Shown here: positions 1 through 12,440 of the stretch, piece by piece | How the letters are laid out: each line of letters begins with the position of its first letter | How positions within the stretch are numbered: the stretch's first letter is position 1 | Assembly (NCBI RefSeq): GCF_030506205.2 | Contig: NC_133346.1 | Coordinates: 23,508,333-23,572,332, forward strand | Reading direction: 5' to 3' | DNA length: 64,000 bases | Source of the DNA: Paramisgurnus dabryanus | Taxonomy: Eukaryota > Chordata > Actinopteri > Cypriniformes > Cobitidae | The notes under the pieces: model-generated | The model's input: only the letters and a program-made list of their open reading frames with translations | Told to the model about the DNA's origin: nothing | The model's database searches: none | Translations under genes and position numbers: made by a program

Positions 1-954
1 AGTAATCAAATAAATTACTGTTTCCCCCGTTATAACGCCGTTATCGTTACTGACATTAAAATGCTGCGCGTTACTAAAATTGACATTACTTTAGTGATTT
101 TCAGCCGCGTATGCTCACTCTCTCAGCCAAACACTGTTTTTCTCTTGTGTGTGTTGTGAGAAACATAACGGACGATGATTGGCTTAATTTCCATCGGTAG
201 CCAACCAGAGGCAGAGTTCACCAAAAGGCCCGCCCACACGCGCAGTCCAAGTCCGAGGAGCGAGCAGCAGTGTTAAAAAGTCTGAGCAACTTGGTCACTT
301 TGTCGCTAGATTTAGCAACTTTCTATCACTTTAGCGACTTTATAGGACAAATCTAGCTATCTTTTCTGGCATGGTTGGAGACTTTTGTAGACTGACATGA
401 AAATACGCGTCATTTTCTCTTCTCAACGAGCAGCGGTGCTGCTGCTGACTGTGCCCCATCTCAAAGCACTGACATGCAGCCCGGTCATCGCGCATCAATC
501 ACTCCGAAAACACCGGCGACAGGGCGATGGCAAGTACAACAAGCTCAAAGGTAGCGGTCGCAAACACGAAGTATAAAGCACTACTTTTCCATTGTTGAGG
601 CGAAAGGCAAGAATGTTTGTGTAATGTGCAACTTATGCCCATGAAGAAAAAGTCTCTCCACGTCTGTGGCAAGTAATTCTGATCTAATAAAGCACCTCAC
701 ATCGTCACATGCTGCCACAAAATTAGTGATTTGTCTTTAGTATTCATTTTAGTCATTTAACATATTTAATTTTGTAAGGGGAATTCAAGTTATTTGAAAT
801 ATTTTTTTTTTTTTTAAGTAACGCAGTAATTACTTTTCCTGGTAATTAATTACTTTTATAATAATGTAACGCAGTTACTAACTCAGTTACTATTTGTGAG
901 AAGTAATTAGTAACTATAACTAATTACTTTTTTAAAGTAACGTTCCCAACACTG
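1..954. mobile_element. hAT-like DNA transposon remnant, right part
   Basis: The stretch ends with subterminal AGTAAC/GTTACT-type sequence and the terminus CGTTCCCAACACTG, whose inverse complement starts CAGTGTTGGGAACG, a hAT-style end. The left part of the window (1-110) holds similar GTTAC-rich sequence, so most of the element is present and its left terminus lies just outside. A BED zinc-finger exon remnant sits inside. The 8-bp target duplication cannot be checked because the left flank is missing. The family assignment rests on terminal style plus the BED remnant. Confidence 0.55.
570..740 (+). pseudogene. Broken BED-type zinc-finger exon of a hAT transposase
   Basis: The frame starting at 570 reads like the DNA-binding BED finger at the N-terminus of hAT/ZBED transposases. 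It has an aromatic YF pair, then EAKGKN, a C-x2-C pair (codons at 627 and 636), an STS/SNSDLIKHL stretch and an H-x4-H pair (codons at 693 and 708). An in-frame TGA at 642-644 breaks it just after the second cysteine. An upstream ATG at 527 is out of frame with it by one base, so at least two lesions are present. No transposase catalytic region follows, so it cannot encode an active enzyme. It is a fossil of the element in which it lies. BED identity is by motif only. Confidence 0.5.
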
Positions 955-1713
955 TTAATGCTATATGCTAGCATTTAGACTGAAGTTCTACAACTGACTT
1001 TACAAACACCCATTACTCAGAAACGTCCATTAACAATTATCAAATAATTGATTGTTCCTCAAAATCTATGTCTTCGTCTGATAAAAACGCAAACATAAGG
1101 TCTGTTTGCACACACACACAGAGTTACTGAAATGAGCCACTCTGAGAAACAGCCAATCAGACCAGAGTACAACATTATTATTCATGACCCTTTCAAATAT
1201 GGTAATAATAGACTATTTAATTCTAGGGAGTTGTGAATGTACATGAAAACCGTCTCTTCATTATTTTTGCACTTAATTAAGTCATATACCTTCTAGGTAT
1301 TAGATGTAACATATTGCATTATTTGATACCTTTTAAGAAGGACATCCTCTGGGGGCGGGGTTCTGTACAGACTCGCCTGTTTTTTGAGACAGTCCCTGCT
1401 GATTGTTTTTGCATATGTCTGACAGGTCTTGCTTTAGCAGTGATGCAGCTCACTTAAAAAGACTTTGAAATAGGTGAACTACAGTAACCAGCAAGATGCT
1501 GGTTAACTACCTTGCTTTTCTTGTCTCCATAGAGAGCTTCCATGGATAGCAATGTGTACTGAAACATTTTTATACATGTCATTATATTATTGGAAATATA
1601 TTAAGAGTCAGTGAATGATGTTTGGAGAGATCCAAGTCATATGACACATAAGGCCCAGCTAATTGGCTGCACCGTGTGAACAACTGCTATTAGGTCACAC
1701 AAGACCTTATTAG
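955..1713. other. Intergenic stretch, no gene seen
   Basis: AT-rich sequence without an open reading frame of note. The short CACACACACA run near 1110 is the only simple repeat I see. Confidence 0.6.
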
Positions 1714-2490
1714 CCTCTTTCACACAGTAATACTGGTAAATTACCATGAATTTACCAGAATGAATTTACCAGTAAATACAAAAATGTGCTGTTCACACAC
1801 GCAGTGAAATTCCGTCTTTTTACCAGTAAGACATCATTCACACATCAGTATCAAAATACCGGTAAATTCGTTGAGAAAGCGGAAGTACCTGTGGCGCGCG
1901 GCGAGCTCAGTGTTGTATTTGTAAACAATCCACGTCGTTCATATCCACGGTCCGTATTTTGTTGTTTTCACGTCTGTGGTAAACTCTGACAGTCGCGAAG
2001 TTGCTCATGACCAAACAACATTGCATGAGGCGACGTCAAACCGATGGCGTTTTAAACAACAGTACTTTTTGCACAATAGGCTTCACATAGGGCGTGCTAA
2101 GGACGTCGGCAATTCGACAAGTAGGTGGTAAGATGTTTTAAACAACTTTGGTGAAGAAATGTGGACGTAAACTTCAGGTGTGCTCGACTTTCAAGCACCG
2201 CATGTGTGGAAACGTCCGTAAACAATCTGGGCGTAAACGCGTCATCTGTTTTAAATCATTATGATTGGCCCGAAGCTGTCAGCGCGGTCTGACGTCGTCC
2301 GTTCTAAATGCCGGTAATCCTATATTTTTCGTTCACACATAGCGTTTACCGGTAAATTACTGGTAATCTTACAACCTGTCTTACTGGTAAATTGGGAGCA
2401 CTGATTTACCGGAAAGGTTCTGTTCACACATGATCTGTTAACTGCAATTTACCAGTAAATTACCAGTAAAGACTGTATGTGTGAAAGGGA
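1714..2490. mobile_element. Non-autonomous DNA transposon (MITE) with TTACCAGTAAAT motif clusters
   Basis: The two ends are inverted: CCTCTTTCACACAG at the left, and TGTGTGAAAGGGA at the right, whose inverse is TCCCTTTCACACA. Inside both ends are many copies, in both orientations, of short motifs such as TACTGGTAAATTACC, TTACCAGTAAAT and ACCGGTAAAT, along with repeats of GTTCACACA. The central part is GC-richer and has no transposase frame. Target duplication is not clear by eye. Subterminal motif clusters of this kind usually bind transposase. The superfamily is not assigned. Confidence 0.65.
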
Positions 2491-5262
2491 CTATTGACAC
2501 TGTGTTCCTATTATCATCTATCTACTATGAATCATGCCAAGTACGGTATAATGCAAATGCAATGTAAAGAACTGCTGATGTACAAAGTGGATTGCAAAAA
2601 TGTGCAGCATTTTCATGAGCCAACACTCACTCAATTTGAGGGAGCTGTCGTTCCTTATCTGGTTGACAGACGTGTGCTGGAGTTGTTTACTGGTCGGCGT
2701 GTGGAGCTGTCCTAACGGCTGATGCAGGCGAGCCGAGACAGACGCCTCGTGTCTGCGGGCCGCACGGCAGGAGGGAAAACTTAATCAAGCGAGCGTAAAA
2801 ATCGAAAGACAAAAATGGGGGTCATCAACATTAAGATGACATTAGGTTGTTGAACATACTTCGGTGCAGATGTGTTTTACATGGTTGTCTTGGTAATTAA
2901 ATCTTAACTGGAGAAAGAGATAATGCATGCATATTCTTTAAATAAATTTTGGACCATTCCATGGCTGTGCTTGCCTTTGTCATAAAGAAAATAAATATAA
3001 GCGTTATGCTCGTATCACAGCTACGATAGCTAATCGCAATGCAACGCCACATCTTCTTCAAACACCTTTTCCCATGCCAACCCATCTACACCGTAGATTA
3101 CATCATGTCTGCAGGGCGTGAGGGTTTTACAGCAGCCTTGAATCGATTATTGATAGTGTCAGCTGTGTTTTTTATTTGACAGCAAGGCTGTTGTTGTTCA
3201 GGAGGAGGAGAGAAAGGGAGATAAGAGAGTTGGACGAAAAGGTGGCCACTTAGGAGGAGGTGGAAACAGATCTAGTAAAGCAGAGTTTGGGCCGTTCCGG
3301 CTTTGATGGACTTGAAAGTATGTTTGGTGGAGCTACAACTGAAACAATGGTGGCACGGAGGACACAGTGCTGGGGTTAAGGAAGCAAACACTTGGTGCGA
3401 TGCGGACAAACTTTTTGCTGGCCCAAAATGGCTGAAATTTTTATTCATATACTATAGTATTGCACTTCAGATAATATTGCCTCCCTTAAAATACTTTGTT
3501 GTTTTTCTAACTTTAATTATTTTTCTAAATTAAAAATACGTTTCTACAAATTCATAAACGTGAATATAAATTGTGATGCCAGCTGCAACATTTTTGCAAT
3601 TAATAAGTATCAATAATTTTTAATAATTATTATTATTATTTTTAGTAACAGTATCAACAATAAGACAAAAATAACACGCTGTGACACTACTCAGGAAAAC
3701 CTTTGTAGCTTTACTAGTAGATCTTATAATCAGGATGCTAATATTACTTGTACACACGCGCACACACAAACATCCGTTCTCTGGACCACCAACATCACCC
3801 CTTCCAAATCCATTTAGATTTCCCAGGATGAGTTCACAGACAACCCCTCATGTTTAATGGTGCGTAGCAGCGGTGCAGAGAGAGAGGCTGAGCGGAGGTC
3901 ACAGCGGTAAAGTCCGGACACATCGCTAGAGGACCAGAGACTTCCAGACAAACGACATCTGAGAACTATCTCTCTTTGCAAGCACATCGCTGACCTCTTA
4001 TACCATCAAAGAAAGCCATTCTCAACTATTTCTGGTGTTTCCACTGCTTTAGATTGAAGATAATGAATGCAACTCAAATATTCGTGATACATCAATTGAA
4101 TTCTCATACCCATTGACATCGTGTTTATAAAGTACTTAATGTCATAGAAGTAGGAGATGTCAACATAATGTGGTTTCCTGTAGGTTAGCAAAACACAGAT
4201 ATATTAAAATAATAACTGGAAATCAACCACTTGACTGAAATGGTGACATCCATCAGTATTCAACTGTTCCCACCCACCAGCTTGTCAGCCTGTTAACCTG
4301 ATGTTTAGTAATTAATGCGACAAATACAAGATGCCTTTTCTCTTTTTGTTCACAGAAATTGAGTTTCCTTCATATTATTCATTAAGCAGCTGTCATAGTG
4401 TAATATCATAAATAATTTTGCCGTGTTCGACACGATTAGCAAATTACAAGCAGAACATCTAAAAATGAGTGATGACCAAAACTGTTACGCAATCACAAAG
4501 CTCCTATTGTTTGTTGTTGAAGTCAAGATCTTAGAGCGAAGATCTTTCATGTTTCTCAAACTTTACTGTGTGTGTGTGCACGCTTATGTTAGTAAGGAAA
4601 TTGTAAAGGGATTTTTAGAGTTCAGTACAAGTTCAGGGCCACAGTGTTTGTTGTATAATGTCGATTACCATAAAATCATTTTCATTCATCCCTCAGTGTT
4701 ACTTTCATTATTTAAAAATTTTTACAGAGAAAATTGCCTATGAAGTGTCTAAAATGGCAGTAAAGCAGGCCAGTACCAGAGGGATTAAAAACAGAAAAGT
4801 GAAGCTTGTGTTTTTTGTTAAAGCACTTACATGAATTATTCAGTAAAATGTTGTTTAATGTTTGAGCTGTAAAGTTTAAAAGTGCCGTTGAAAGTGAATT
4901 TAATGTTATAATTCCTTCTTTTTCAGATTATTCCATGTATAGCCCAATGTGGAATTTACCAGATCCCATGGTCATAACATTGAACGGAACAATATGTTAC
5001 CATGTATAAAGTTTAAGTCTTTTCTCTTTGAAACGGTTTGTGTGAACTTTTATATTTATTTAACGAATATATATTTATATTTGGATAAAATTCAAACATA
5101 CTTGCCCTGAAAATGGCAGTAACTACTGTAATTTTTTAATAGTGGGTATGTTTATTTTAAAAGCTTAGGATTATGGGTAATCCACAGCTGATGAAGGCAC
5201 CAAACCAAATGGTAAGAGATAAACAGATAGACATACAAATAAATGAAAACAGAGAAAATGAG
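2491..5262. other. Intergenic stretch, no gene recognised
   Basis: No convincing coding frame. A CpG-richer patch lies at about 2690-2775. A small inverted pair (AGCCTTG near 3130, CAAGGCT near 3184) could fold. A short imperfect (ATT)n tract lies near 3625-3645. The rest is AT-rich single-copy-looking sequence. Confidence 0.5.
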
Positions 5263-5300
5263 AGAGAGAGAGAGCGACAGAGAGAGAGAGCATTGGACAG
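5263..5300. repeat. (GA)n-rich microsatellite
   Basis: Interrupted GAGAGA tract with one GCGACA interruption. Confidence 0.8.
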
Positions 5301-7590
5301 GAAAACAAATAGAGGAATGAAACTTCAGCCCCCAGGGAGCAGCACTTAAGTAATTAATGTTTAAAATTGCCCAAGTTCAGCACAGAGACTCCCGAGAGAG
5401 CCAGTATCAGTCACACACAAACACACAAACACAAATCACATGAAGGGGGAGAGTACCAGAATAAAGGTGGGGAAAGAGAAGATTGTCTTTCTTTCTCATA
5501 TGATATTCTGTATGCGGAGGTCCACTTTTCCAAAATCAGTGAAGCTCTTAAATCATCCCTGACATTATGAATATTAATTTCAATTATTGGTAGCATTTTC
5601 AGTAATAGCCTAACATACAACACACACAAATGAGCTAGCAATAAATTATACAGTTATTGAACTTTATTAAGTATTTGTATTAAAAAATAAAAATAGTGTT
5701 AAACAATTAATTGCAAAAAATCAACAAATAGTTTTCTTAAACAATATCATAAATATTTTAAATAAACCTGCCACAAAAGACTTGTAGAATTAACCATACA
5801 ATACAATTTATTAGACGATCACTTTTGTTCTTAGTTACAGAAGTCTTCTGTTTATCAGTTTTATCACTGTCATCAACAGTTGTCTCTGGCTGGAGGATTT
5901 AAATGCTTAAAGGTGACGCTAAAGAGACTCTCCAAACCATCGACTGTAATGTCACGCGTCTTTCTGTGCCTAATCCCTGCTGTAATGGATTTCTTTCACA
6001 TTTAAGCTTAAGCTCTTCACACTAAAACCAGCTATTGGCAGCTGCCAGCCGATCGTCCTCAAAACCTTTCTCTCGTCGTCCTTTCTCTTAAGGATAAATT
6101 GAGGCGGAACGTCCATCGGCACAGCGTCAGTTTGAGCTGTCAGCTCATTTTTCAGTGAACCGAGGGTGGCACGAGGACTGAGTTTTGGGAGCACACATAA
6201 ATTTAGTCCCCTAGGATGATGGAGACATTGACTGCCCTGAGGGAATACAGATACCGTAATGTATTAAAATGAAATCAATTTATTCATGGTTACTATGAAG
6301 CAAAAAGTTTAAGAAACGAAGCTAATTGGGAATGGAAATGATGATTAAAACTTAAACTTTGTTTCCAAATTAAACACGAAAAAACCTTTCTAAGAGTTGT
6401 GGTCAGTAAGTATATTTCTGTATATGTGTGAGTTTCCTTGTGTTAGTACATAACCGAGGGGCTTATGTGGCACAAGGTGCTCGTGGCTGCACCCCCCCAT
6501 TTTCTGCAGTCTGCTTTAAATTGACAAAACACTACAGCTATGTGGTTTGTGGTTGTGTTTCTATGAGATTTGTGAAATTTTAGTAACTGAAAAAAGATGG
6601 ATGATGTAATCTCTTGCTTTCTAATTAGTAGTCATTCCCGAAAGTCGCTTTTTTCCACTTTGTCGTAGCTGGACACATCATGTCACCAAAGGTTACTGAC
6701 GCTCATTTTGCTCATAAGCTTCCAATGAAATAAACAGGTTTGCATTGCCCCGCCATTTGCTAGTCACATGCTGTGTTACTAGTAAAAAATACCCAGAAGA
6801 ATTCCACTCAATAAGCCATTTTTTAAAGACCAGCAACACCCCAATGTGTATTACTTAGGGCTTTTGTGCTTTAGCTAGCACTACTAAACTGCTTGACTGC
6901 TTTATTTTATCTATGAAACCACTGAAAAATTATTGTTACAAATTTAGTACAGATTTCCAAAGTCAGCTTTGAAAAGATTCAACCTGCCAGACAGTCATGG
7001 CCACCTCCGTTATACTTTTATCACATTTCGTGTTAGCGACATGACAGTTATGCCATTGACATCTCAAACGGTACATTTAAATTTTTCAGGCACTGGCGGC
7101 TGGATTTCAGTCCTTCCCCAGCTGTTCTTATGTAGCAAGGTGTCAGAGCTCACACATGGCATAAATCAAACGAAATGGAGACAGAGCGGGAGAGAAAAAC
7201 GAGATCGAAAGAGGGAGAGAAACCCGAGCAAGCGAATTACTCGAGGGGTCCGGCAGACATCAGTGAGTCCCGCTCAGACACCGAGAGTAAATGACTTCCT
7301 TGTGCGCCTTTCTCTTTGGTATGTTTTAACGTGTAGGATCACGTTGCTGCCGCTTGTGGTGTTTGTGATGTGCCGGGTGGATGGAGAAGAGGATAGCCGT
7401 CCTCCAAGGCGGAGGGAAGCTGATCGTTCGGCATTCCTTAACAATGTGCCTCTCTCAAAGGGAAAGAGAGAGCACGCAGGAAACAGGGTGTTTAGAAAGA
7501 AATGGCATTCACTGTGAGTGACTCTATGTTCCACATAAAATATTTTTTTTCCTCAGAAAAATTTACTACTGTAGCTTTACTGACAGTCAA
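5301..7590. other. Intergenic stretch, no gene recognised
   Basis: One plus-strand frame (6969-7517, 182 codons) is open but looks like chance. It is rich in R, K and S from purine-rich DNA, has no recognisable domain, and has another open frame opposite it. I did not call it a gene. Confidence 0.45.
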
Positions 7591-7591
7591 C

Positions 7592-7750
7592 CTTAAAGGG
7601 ATAACTCACCAAAAAATACATTGTGTCATCAATTACTCATCCTCCTGTTGTTCTGAACATGTATCAATATCTTTCTTATGTTTAACACAAGATATTTTAA
7701 TAAATGATGGTAAGCACAAAGTTGACGGTATCCAGCTTCCATAGTATTTC
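7592..7750. repeat. Cyprinid interspersed repeat relic
   Basis: Begins AAAGGGATAACTCACC and continues through blocks like CATCAATTACTCATCCTC and GTTGTTCTGAACATG, ending near CTTCCATAGTATTT. These match, with decay, a very common cyprinid dispersed element that starts AAAGGGATAGTTCACCC. The second half of the usual palindrome is missing. Recognition is from memory of the family, so boundaries are approximate. Confidence 0.55.
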
Positions 7751-9582
7751 GACAGAAGAATTTTTTTTGACTATAGCAATAGTTTTTTTCCGTTTAAGTG
7801 CTGAAAGATTTAATATAATGGAATGGAATATTATTTGGTCTTGTAAGGCACATTTAAAAATGTATACACATTATTGCATCACATTAATGCTTAATTGAAA
7901 ATCCAATTGACTTCATGTTACTTTAAAAGTTTCAGTGCTCTAGTTATTTTGTGAATTGTTTTTTCTTTCCGCCCACAAGGGGAAATAAAATAACTGTAGT
8001 CTAGACCTGTGGACGGAGGAAGATGTATCTGATCAATAAATGTTAAGCGTTTGAAATTCCTCATAGTCAAAGGACCCAAACCTGCTGGGAATCCACTGGA
8101 AACCAGAAGATGGCAGAGACAGAGATTGAGACAGAGCAAACCCTGTTACGACCTGTTTTTATTACTATTGGAAACCAACTGCCAAATGTGTTGAAATATA
8201 AGCACTGACTGAGAATAGATTTGTGGCATTCAGTTTTTAGTTTTTACACTGATTTTTTTTCTGATATGAATTGCAAGTTGCTTATTCATTTAAAAATATC
8301 TACGATATCTATCATTCATAAAAATAAGTATTTACCCACACGTCAAAAGCTGGCAATCTGCATAGATAGATTACGGCCAATGTGACATCAATTTTGTTTG
8401 GCCTGTATGAAGATATTTGATAAATGTTTATGTTGGCAGATTTACATTTGCCGCTTTGCATGCACAATAGACAGTAAAAAGATCAAGCAGCATATTGAAG
8501 GGTCTCCTCTGAATATCATACACATGATATAGGCAGGTGGGTGGCATGTAACTAGAGGGTCCAGCCGGGCGCACTGGCCATGTATTTATTAACATTATGG
8601 AAGATCTGGTGAAGCACTGGGCATTCTACACTTGCCAAGACGTCCCTTGGGATTTGGCAGCATCCGTTATCAAGGGAGTGGAGCTCGCGCTAGAGTACAT
8701 GAGTAGACTGAGATAATGGAAATGGTTGTGAGTGCTTTTCCTCCCCTCCACCCCATCTGGTGTCTGGTTCCATTTCTCATCTGATGAGCAGACCTACTGA
8801 CGTCGCTCGCATTGATCGCAACGCACTGGTGACAAAATAAAAGAACCCTTCGGGTTGGGGATAAAAACAAATGCATGCCGATCCACTTGTCTGTACTGTA
8901 CGCCATCTATCTTTATCAACATGTTAATATGGAAACATTCACGTTCAAAGATCATTTGTCTATTAAAATAGCCCTATGTAGCACTGTTAAATTTTATAGT
9001 GATTCTTGCTAAGGCTTCACCATTACTTATGACCATAAATAGGGTCTGAGATTTAAACAACCCCCTTGCAGTAACTTGCTCTATATTGCTTGTGCTACAG
9101 TACATAAATGATGAATGATTTAGGAGATGTTTCTTGTTACTTTTTTATATTATATTCTGGTAAAATATAATATTACAAATTTACAATGAAAGAAAGCAGA
9201 ATAATTATAGAACAGAATATCGTAGAGATTAGCTTCTGCAATTCGCCTGCCACAGTATCCATTCTAAATAGTATTCAAAATGAGATTCACTACAGTTTGT
9301 CCCAAATCGTATTATGTTGAAATGAGTATCCTTAAAGTACCCGGATGGTCTACTGCTTCCGGTGAATATTCAAGGAAGTCATTATAAGTAAGTGTACTGG
9401 GACGCAGCATTGGAGCTTTTTCACAAAGTAATCACCTAAAAAAGCTTTAACAACCCGAACATCATGGTGGCAAGCTTTCCGCCTGAACAATAATATTTCA
9501 ATTGTACATGTCATTTTACATTTCCCTCTCTCTCTCTGACTTTTATAAAACCTGCTATTTTGATACTGCACTTTAATGGCTT
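7751..9582. other. Intergenic stretch, no gene recognised
   Basis: AT-rich sequence with no coding frame I can support and no clear repeat boundaries. Confidence 0.5.
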
Positions 9583-9583
9583 T

Positions 9584-9746
9584 TATACACACTCAGAAAC
9601 ATAGGTACAAACATTGTACCTGTATGTCAAAGAGACGTATCCAACAGTCATAATATGTACCATTTAGGTACAGATATGTACCTCTAAGGTACCAGAGTTT
9701 ATCTTAGAGGTATCAATAGGTTCCGCCCCAGTGACAACTACCATTT
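9584..9746. mobile_element. Degenerate palindromic MITE with GGTAC motifs
   Basis: Left arm CACTCAGAAACATAGGTAC, repeated GGTAC/GTACC words in the middle, and right arm ending GGTTCCGCCCCAGTGACA. This is the outline of a common teleost palindromic MITE whose arms carry CACTCTCAGAAA and GCCCCAGTGACA. The right terminus appears lost. Confidence 0.5.
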
Positions 9747-10264
9747 CTGAATGTGAAATGTAGTAATTTAAGTTGTTGTTCATCAGTACGGGCAAAGGTG
9801 CCGAACACCAAAAAAGGAGTAAGCATGGACATCTACATGGGTCATACCTCCATGGTTGAGAAATTACAACATACCAAAGAGGTTTCAGAACCAAATGTTT
9901 CTGCAGCTTTGGTTACATAAATGGACCAGAAGGAATGGAAATTGAGTTTTGAGTAGGGAATGCTAAGATACAGGTATAGATATTATTAGGATATGTCTAC
10001 ATCTTTCTGCAGTTCAAGGCTTCCTTATTGTCCACAACAATATTTGACCCCCCACCCACATGGGCATCGAAAGAAAAAAAAGGGGGGGTTCTTGTATTCT
10101 GGTGACTTTTAATTAAGCAATTGCTTTGATAGCCTTAAAGCTTTGTTTACCTTGTTGTATCGTAGCTAGCAGGATTGAAGCAGGTGAAAGTTGTGAAAAC
10201 ACAAAATGGAGCTGAAATTATATGGACTCTCAATGAGCCAAGTGGATTGTATTTGAGAAGTCAC
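9747..10264. other. Intergenic stretch, nothing recognised
   Basis: No gene. A short poly-A/poly-G run lies near 10072-10088. Confidence 0.5.
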
Positions 10265-10372
10265 ACAAACTGAAAAAATTACACATAATGTGTTAAAATT
10301 ACACATACTGTGTTTAAAACTTAATGCACAAAGATGTGTAAAAAATTAACACATCCTTTCTAAGAGTGTGGG
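10265..10372. mobile_element. Short MITE relic with ACACAT/ATGTGT arms
   Basis: Alternating TTACACATAATGTGTTAAAA-type words in both orientations, ending AACACATCCTTTCTAAGAGTG. Teleost MITEs often begin CACTCTTAGAAA, which is the inverse of this right end. The left end is decayed. Confidence 0.5.
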
Positions 10373-10621
10373 TCCAATATTTTTGGTCTTAAAATGTGGG
10401 TGGATCGTGACAATGCCCATGACGACGCCCATGACCCTAACACATATCTTGGCATAACTACACAGATGTATATTTGCTACAAAATAAGTCTTTATTTATT
10501 TTAATGTTGTTTTAACTTAGGTCATCTTAAGGCCCACTTTTAAGTTTGTTGGGCACCCTGGTGGGTCCCGGCCCCTGGTTAAGAAACTGTTCTACATAAT
10601 ACATCTAATTCATTTTTTAAA

Positions 10622-11225
10622 AAGTAGTGATGTAGTACTCGAGTCCGATCTTGAACTCGAGACCCGTCTCGAGACCGATTTCTGTTTCTGGTCTCGGACC
10701 ACAGTGAGAGGAGAAGGACTCCTGATTTCAGACCGAGTCCTCGAGACCAGCGCATTTTTTATGTTCATATAAAAAAACACAAAACACATAACAATAATAA
10801 TAAAATGCAATGTTGAAGGGCATTATTTGAAAATGACATCTAATGGTGCAATGCAAAGACACTGCCATCAGAGCCGTTTATTTATCGCTCCAAAAATAGG
10901 CAGAAGATGATGCATGTGGTAAGGATTTTTTAATGATAGTAAAAGCATAGTCCATCTTAAGACGTTAAGACTGCTCCTCTAAACAATTCCCAATCTAGCT
11001 TAGTCTGTAGGCCTAACTGTTGGTTATTAACTGGGGTGATATTAAATCATAAATATGAAAACTGAAATGTTTTTATGGTCTTGGTCTCGACTCTGTCTCG
11101 ACTCCTAAAGGACTCGGTCTCGGCTCAGACTTGCTTCTTCAAAGGCTCGGTCTTGACTCGGACTTGACTTTATTTGAAAACCAATGGACTCGGTCTCGAC
11201 TCGGTCTTGACTCGGACTCGACATA
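10622..11225. mobile_element. Non-autonomous element rich in GAGACC/GACTCGGTCT, copy 1
   Basis: Both ends are made of near-repeats of GTCTCGAGACC, CTCGAGACC and GACTCGGTCTC in opposing orientation (10632-10750 and 11080-11225), enclosing about 330 bp of ordinary AT-rich sequence. A second copy of the family lies at 49407-50493, where the outer ends are better preserved. No transposase frame is seen. Confidence 0.6.
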
Positions 11226-12071
11226 CAGTAGGTGGTCTCGTCCCCATCATTATTAAAAAGCAAGATGTATTTCTCATCATACATGCCTCTCTCTCTTCTC
11301 CACCTTCAAATGAGTTCTGAGGGCTCGGGACAGAAGAGCACCATCCGGCTGGTTTTAATTGCAATCAATTAAAAACTCTGGAAGCGTGAAATTCAAACCC
11401 TGACACAGGACGTTTAGACGTAGGCAGAGTTGAGGAGTTGAAGCGAGGTGAAGAGCCGAGAACTTTGATTAAAATCAATATCAAACTCCAGGAGGAGCAT
11501 GCTTACAAACAGACTTGACCTTGCGTCTGTAATGTCAACTGACAAAAGAATAAAAGGGGGAGATAGATGAAGAAGAACAAGAAATGAAATGAGAAGGCAA
11601 AGGTGCCTCCTTGACAGTCCAAAGCCAAGATGAATGCTTTATTATTTAAATTCACTTTGCGTTGGTATTCGTCTCTCGCTCTCTGCGTCGACGCGCATGA
11701 ACCCTCTGACAGCTCGGTAATCACAATTTTAAAATTCTTACCATTTTCCTGACGATTCTCAGTGTGACCGTGGTTGGCATTGATACAGGTCATGGGAAAA
11801 TAAACAGCCTGTCAACCCAAATAGACTGACTTGTCTGACTAGCGGATTATTTTTTTCGTTTATCTACTGTTACCCAGCTTTGCATGAAAGATAGAGGTTA
11901 TGTTTTATCTTTTATTAAAAGGCAATGGCTGTGCTCACCCAAATATAGTTTACAGGGCTTCTTTGACAGAAAGAATTTTCCAGGAAAAAAATCTTATCTT
12001 AGTTCGCAAAATCATAGTAACTTGCCATTATTTGGTCAAATAAGACATTTTCTAGTCCCACTCGTAACCAC
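11226..12071. other. Intergenic stretch, no gene recognised
   Basis: No supported gene. Reading frames on both strands are short and lack motifs. Confidence 0.5.
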
Positions 12072-12440
12072 TGAATGAGTTTACATGCACACTGTAAAAA
12101 TCTTTTGCTGCCTTATTATTATTAATATTTTTTTTGTTTTTTGTTTAGTCAACTTAGATTTACAAGTAATTTCAACTTACTATTATTTATTTTGACTAAA
12201 GATGAGTTGTTGTAACTTATAAAATATAGTTGAAATATGTCAACTTCATTTTATTAGTTGTAGCAACTCATCTCTAGTCAAGATAAATAATAGTAAGTTG
12301 AAATGACTTTTAAATCTGAGTAGACTAAATAAAAAATTAAGGGAGCAAATTTTTTTTACAGTGCATGTTTACATGTCTTATTTTATTTATGCTTAATAAA
12401 CTGATAATGTGTAAGGTCATATAAAAGCGTAAAATACTAC
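12072..12440. mobile_element. MITE relic of the GTTTACATGCACA family, split by a younger MITE
   Basis: TGAGTTTACATG (left of the nested element) followed, after it, by TTATGCTTAATAAACTGATA and GGTCATATAAAAGCGTAAA. The order matches the left end of the better copy at 51511-52077. Only the left end is recognisable here and the right boundary is uncertain. Confidence 0.5.
12088..12367. mobile_element. Palindromic MITE, hAT-type, nested
   Basis: Ends CACTGTAAAAA (left) and TTTTTTTTACAGTG (right) are inverted. The interior is palindromic around GATGAGTTGTTGTAAC and GTTGTAGCAACTCATC. The 8-bp word TTTACATG flanks it on both sides (12080-12087 and 12368-12375), which fits a hAT-length target duplication. 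It has interrupted an older MITE. There is no coding capacity. Confidence 0.65.

Noticed and set aside
6969..7517. 182-codon plus-strand open frame
   Set aside because: Composition follows the purine-rich DNA. It has no domain or splice context, and an overlapping open frame lies on the other strand.
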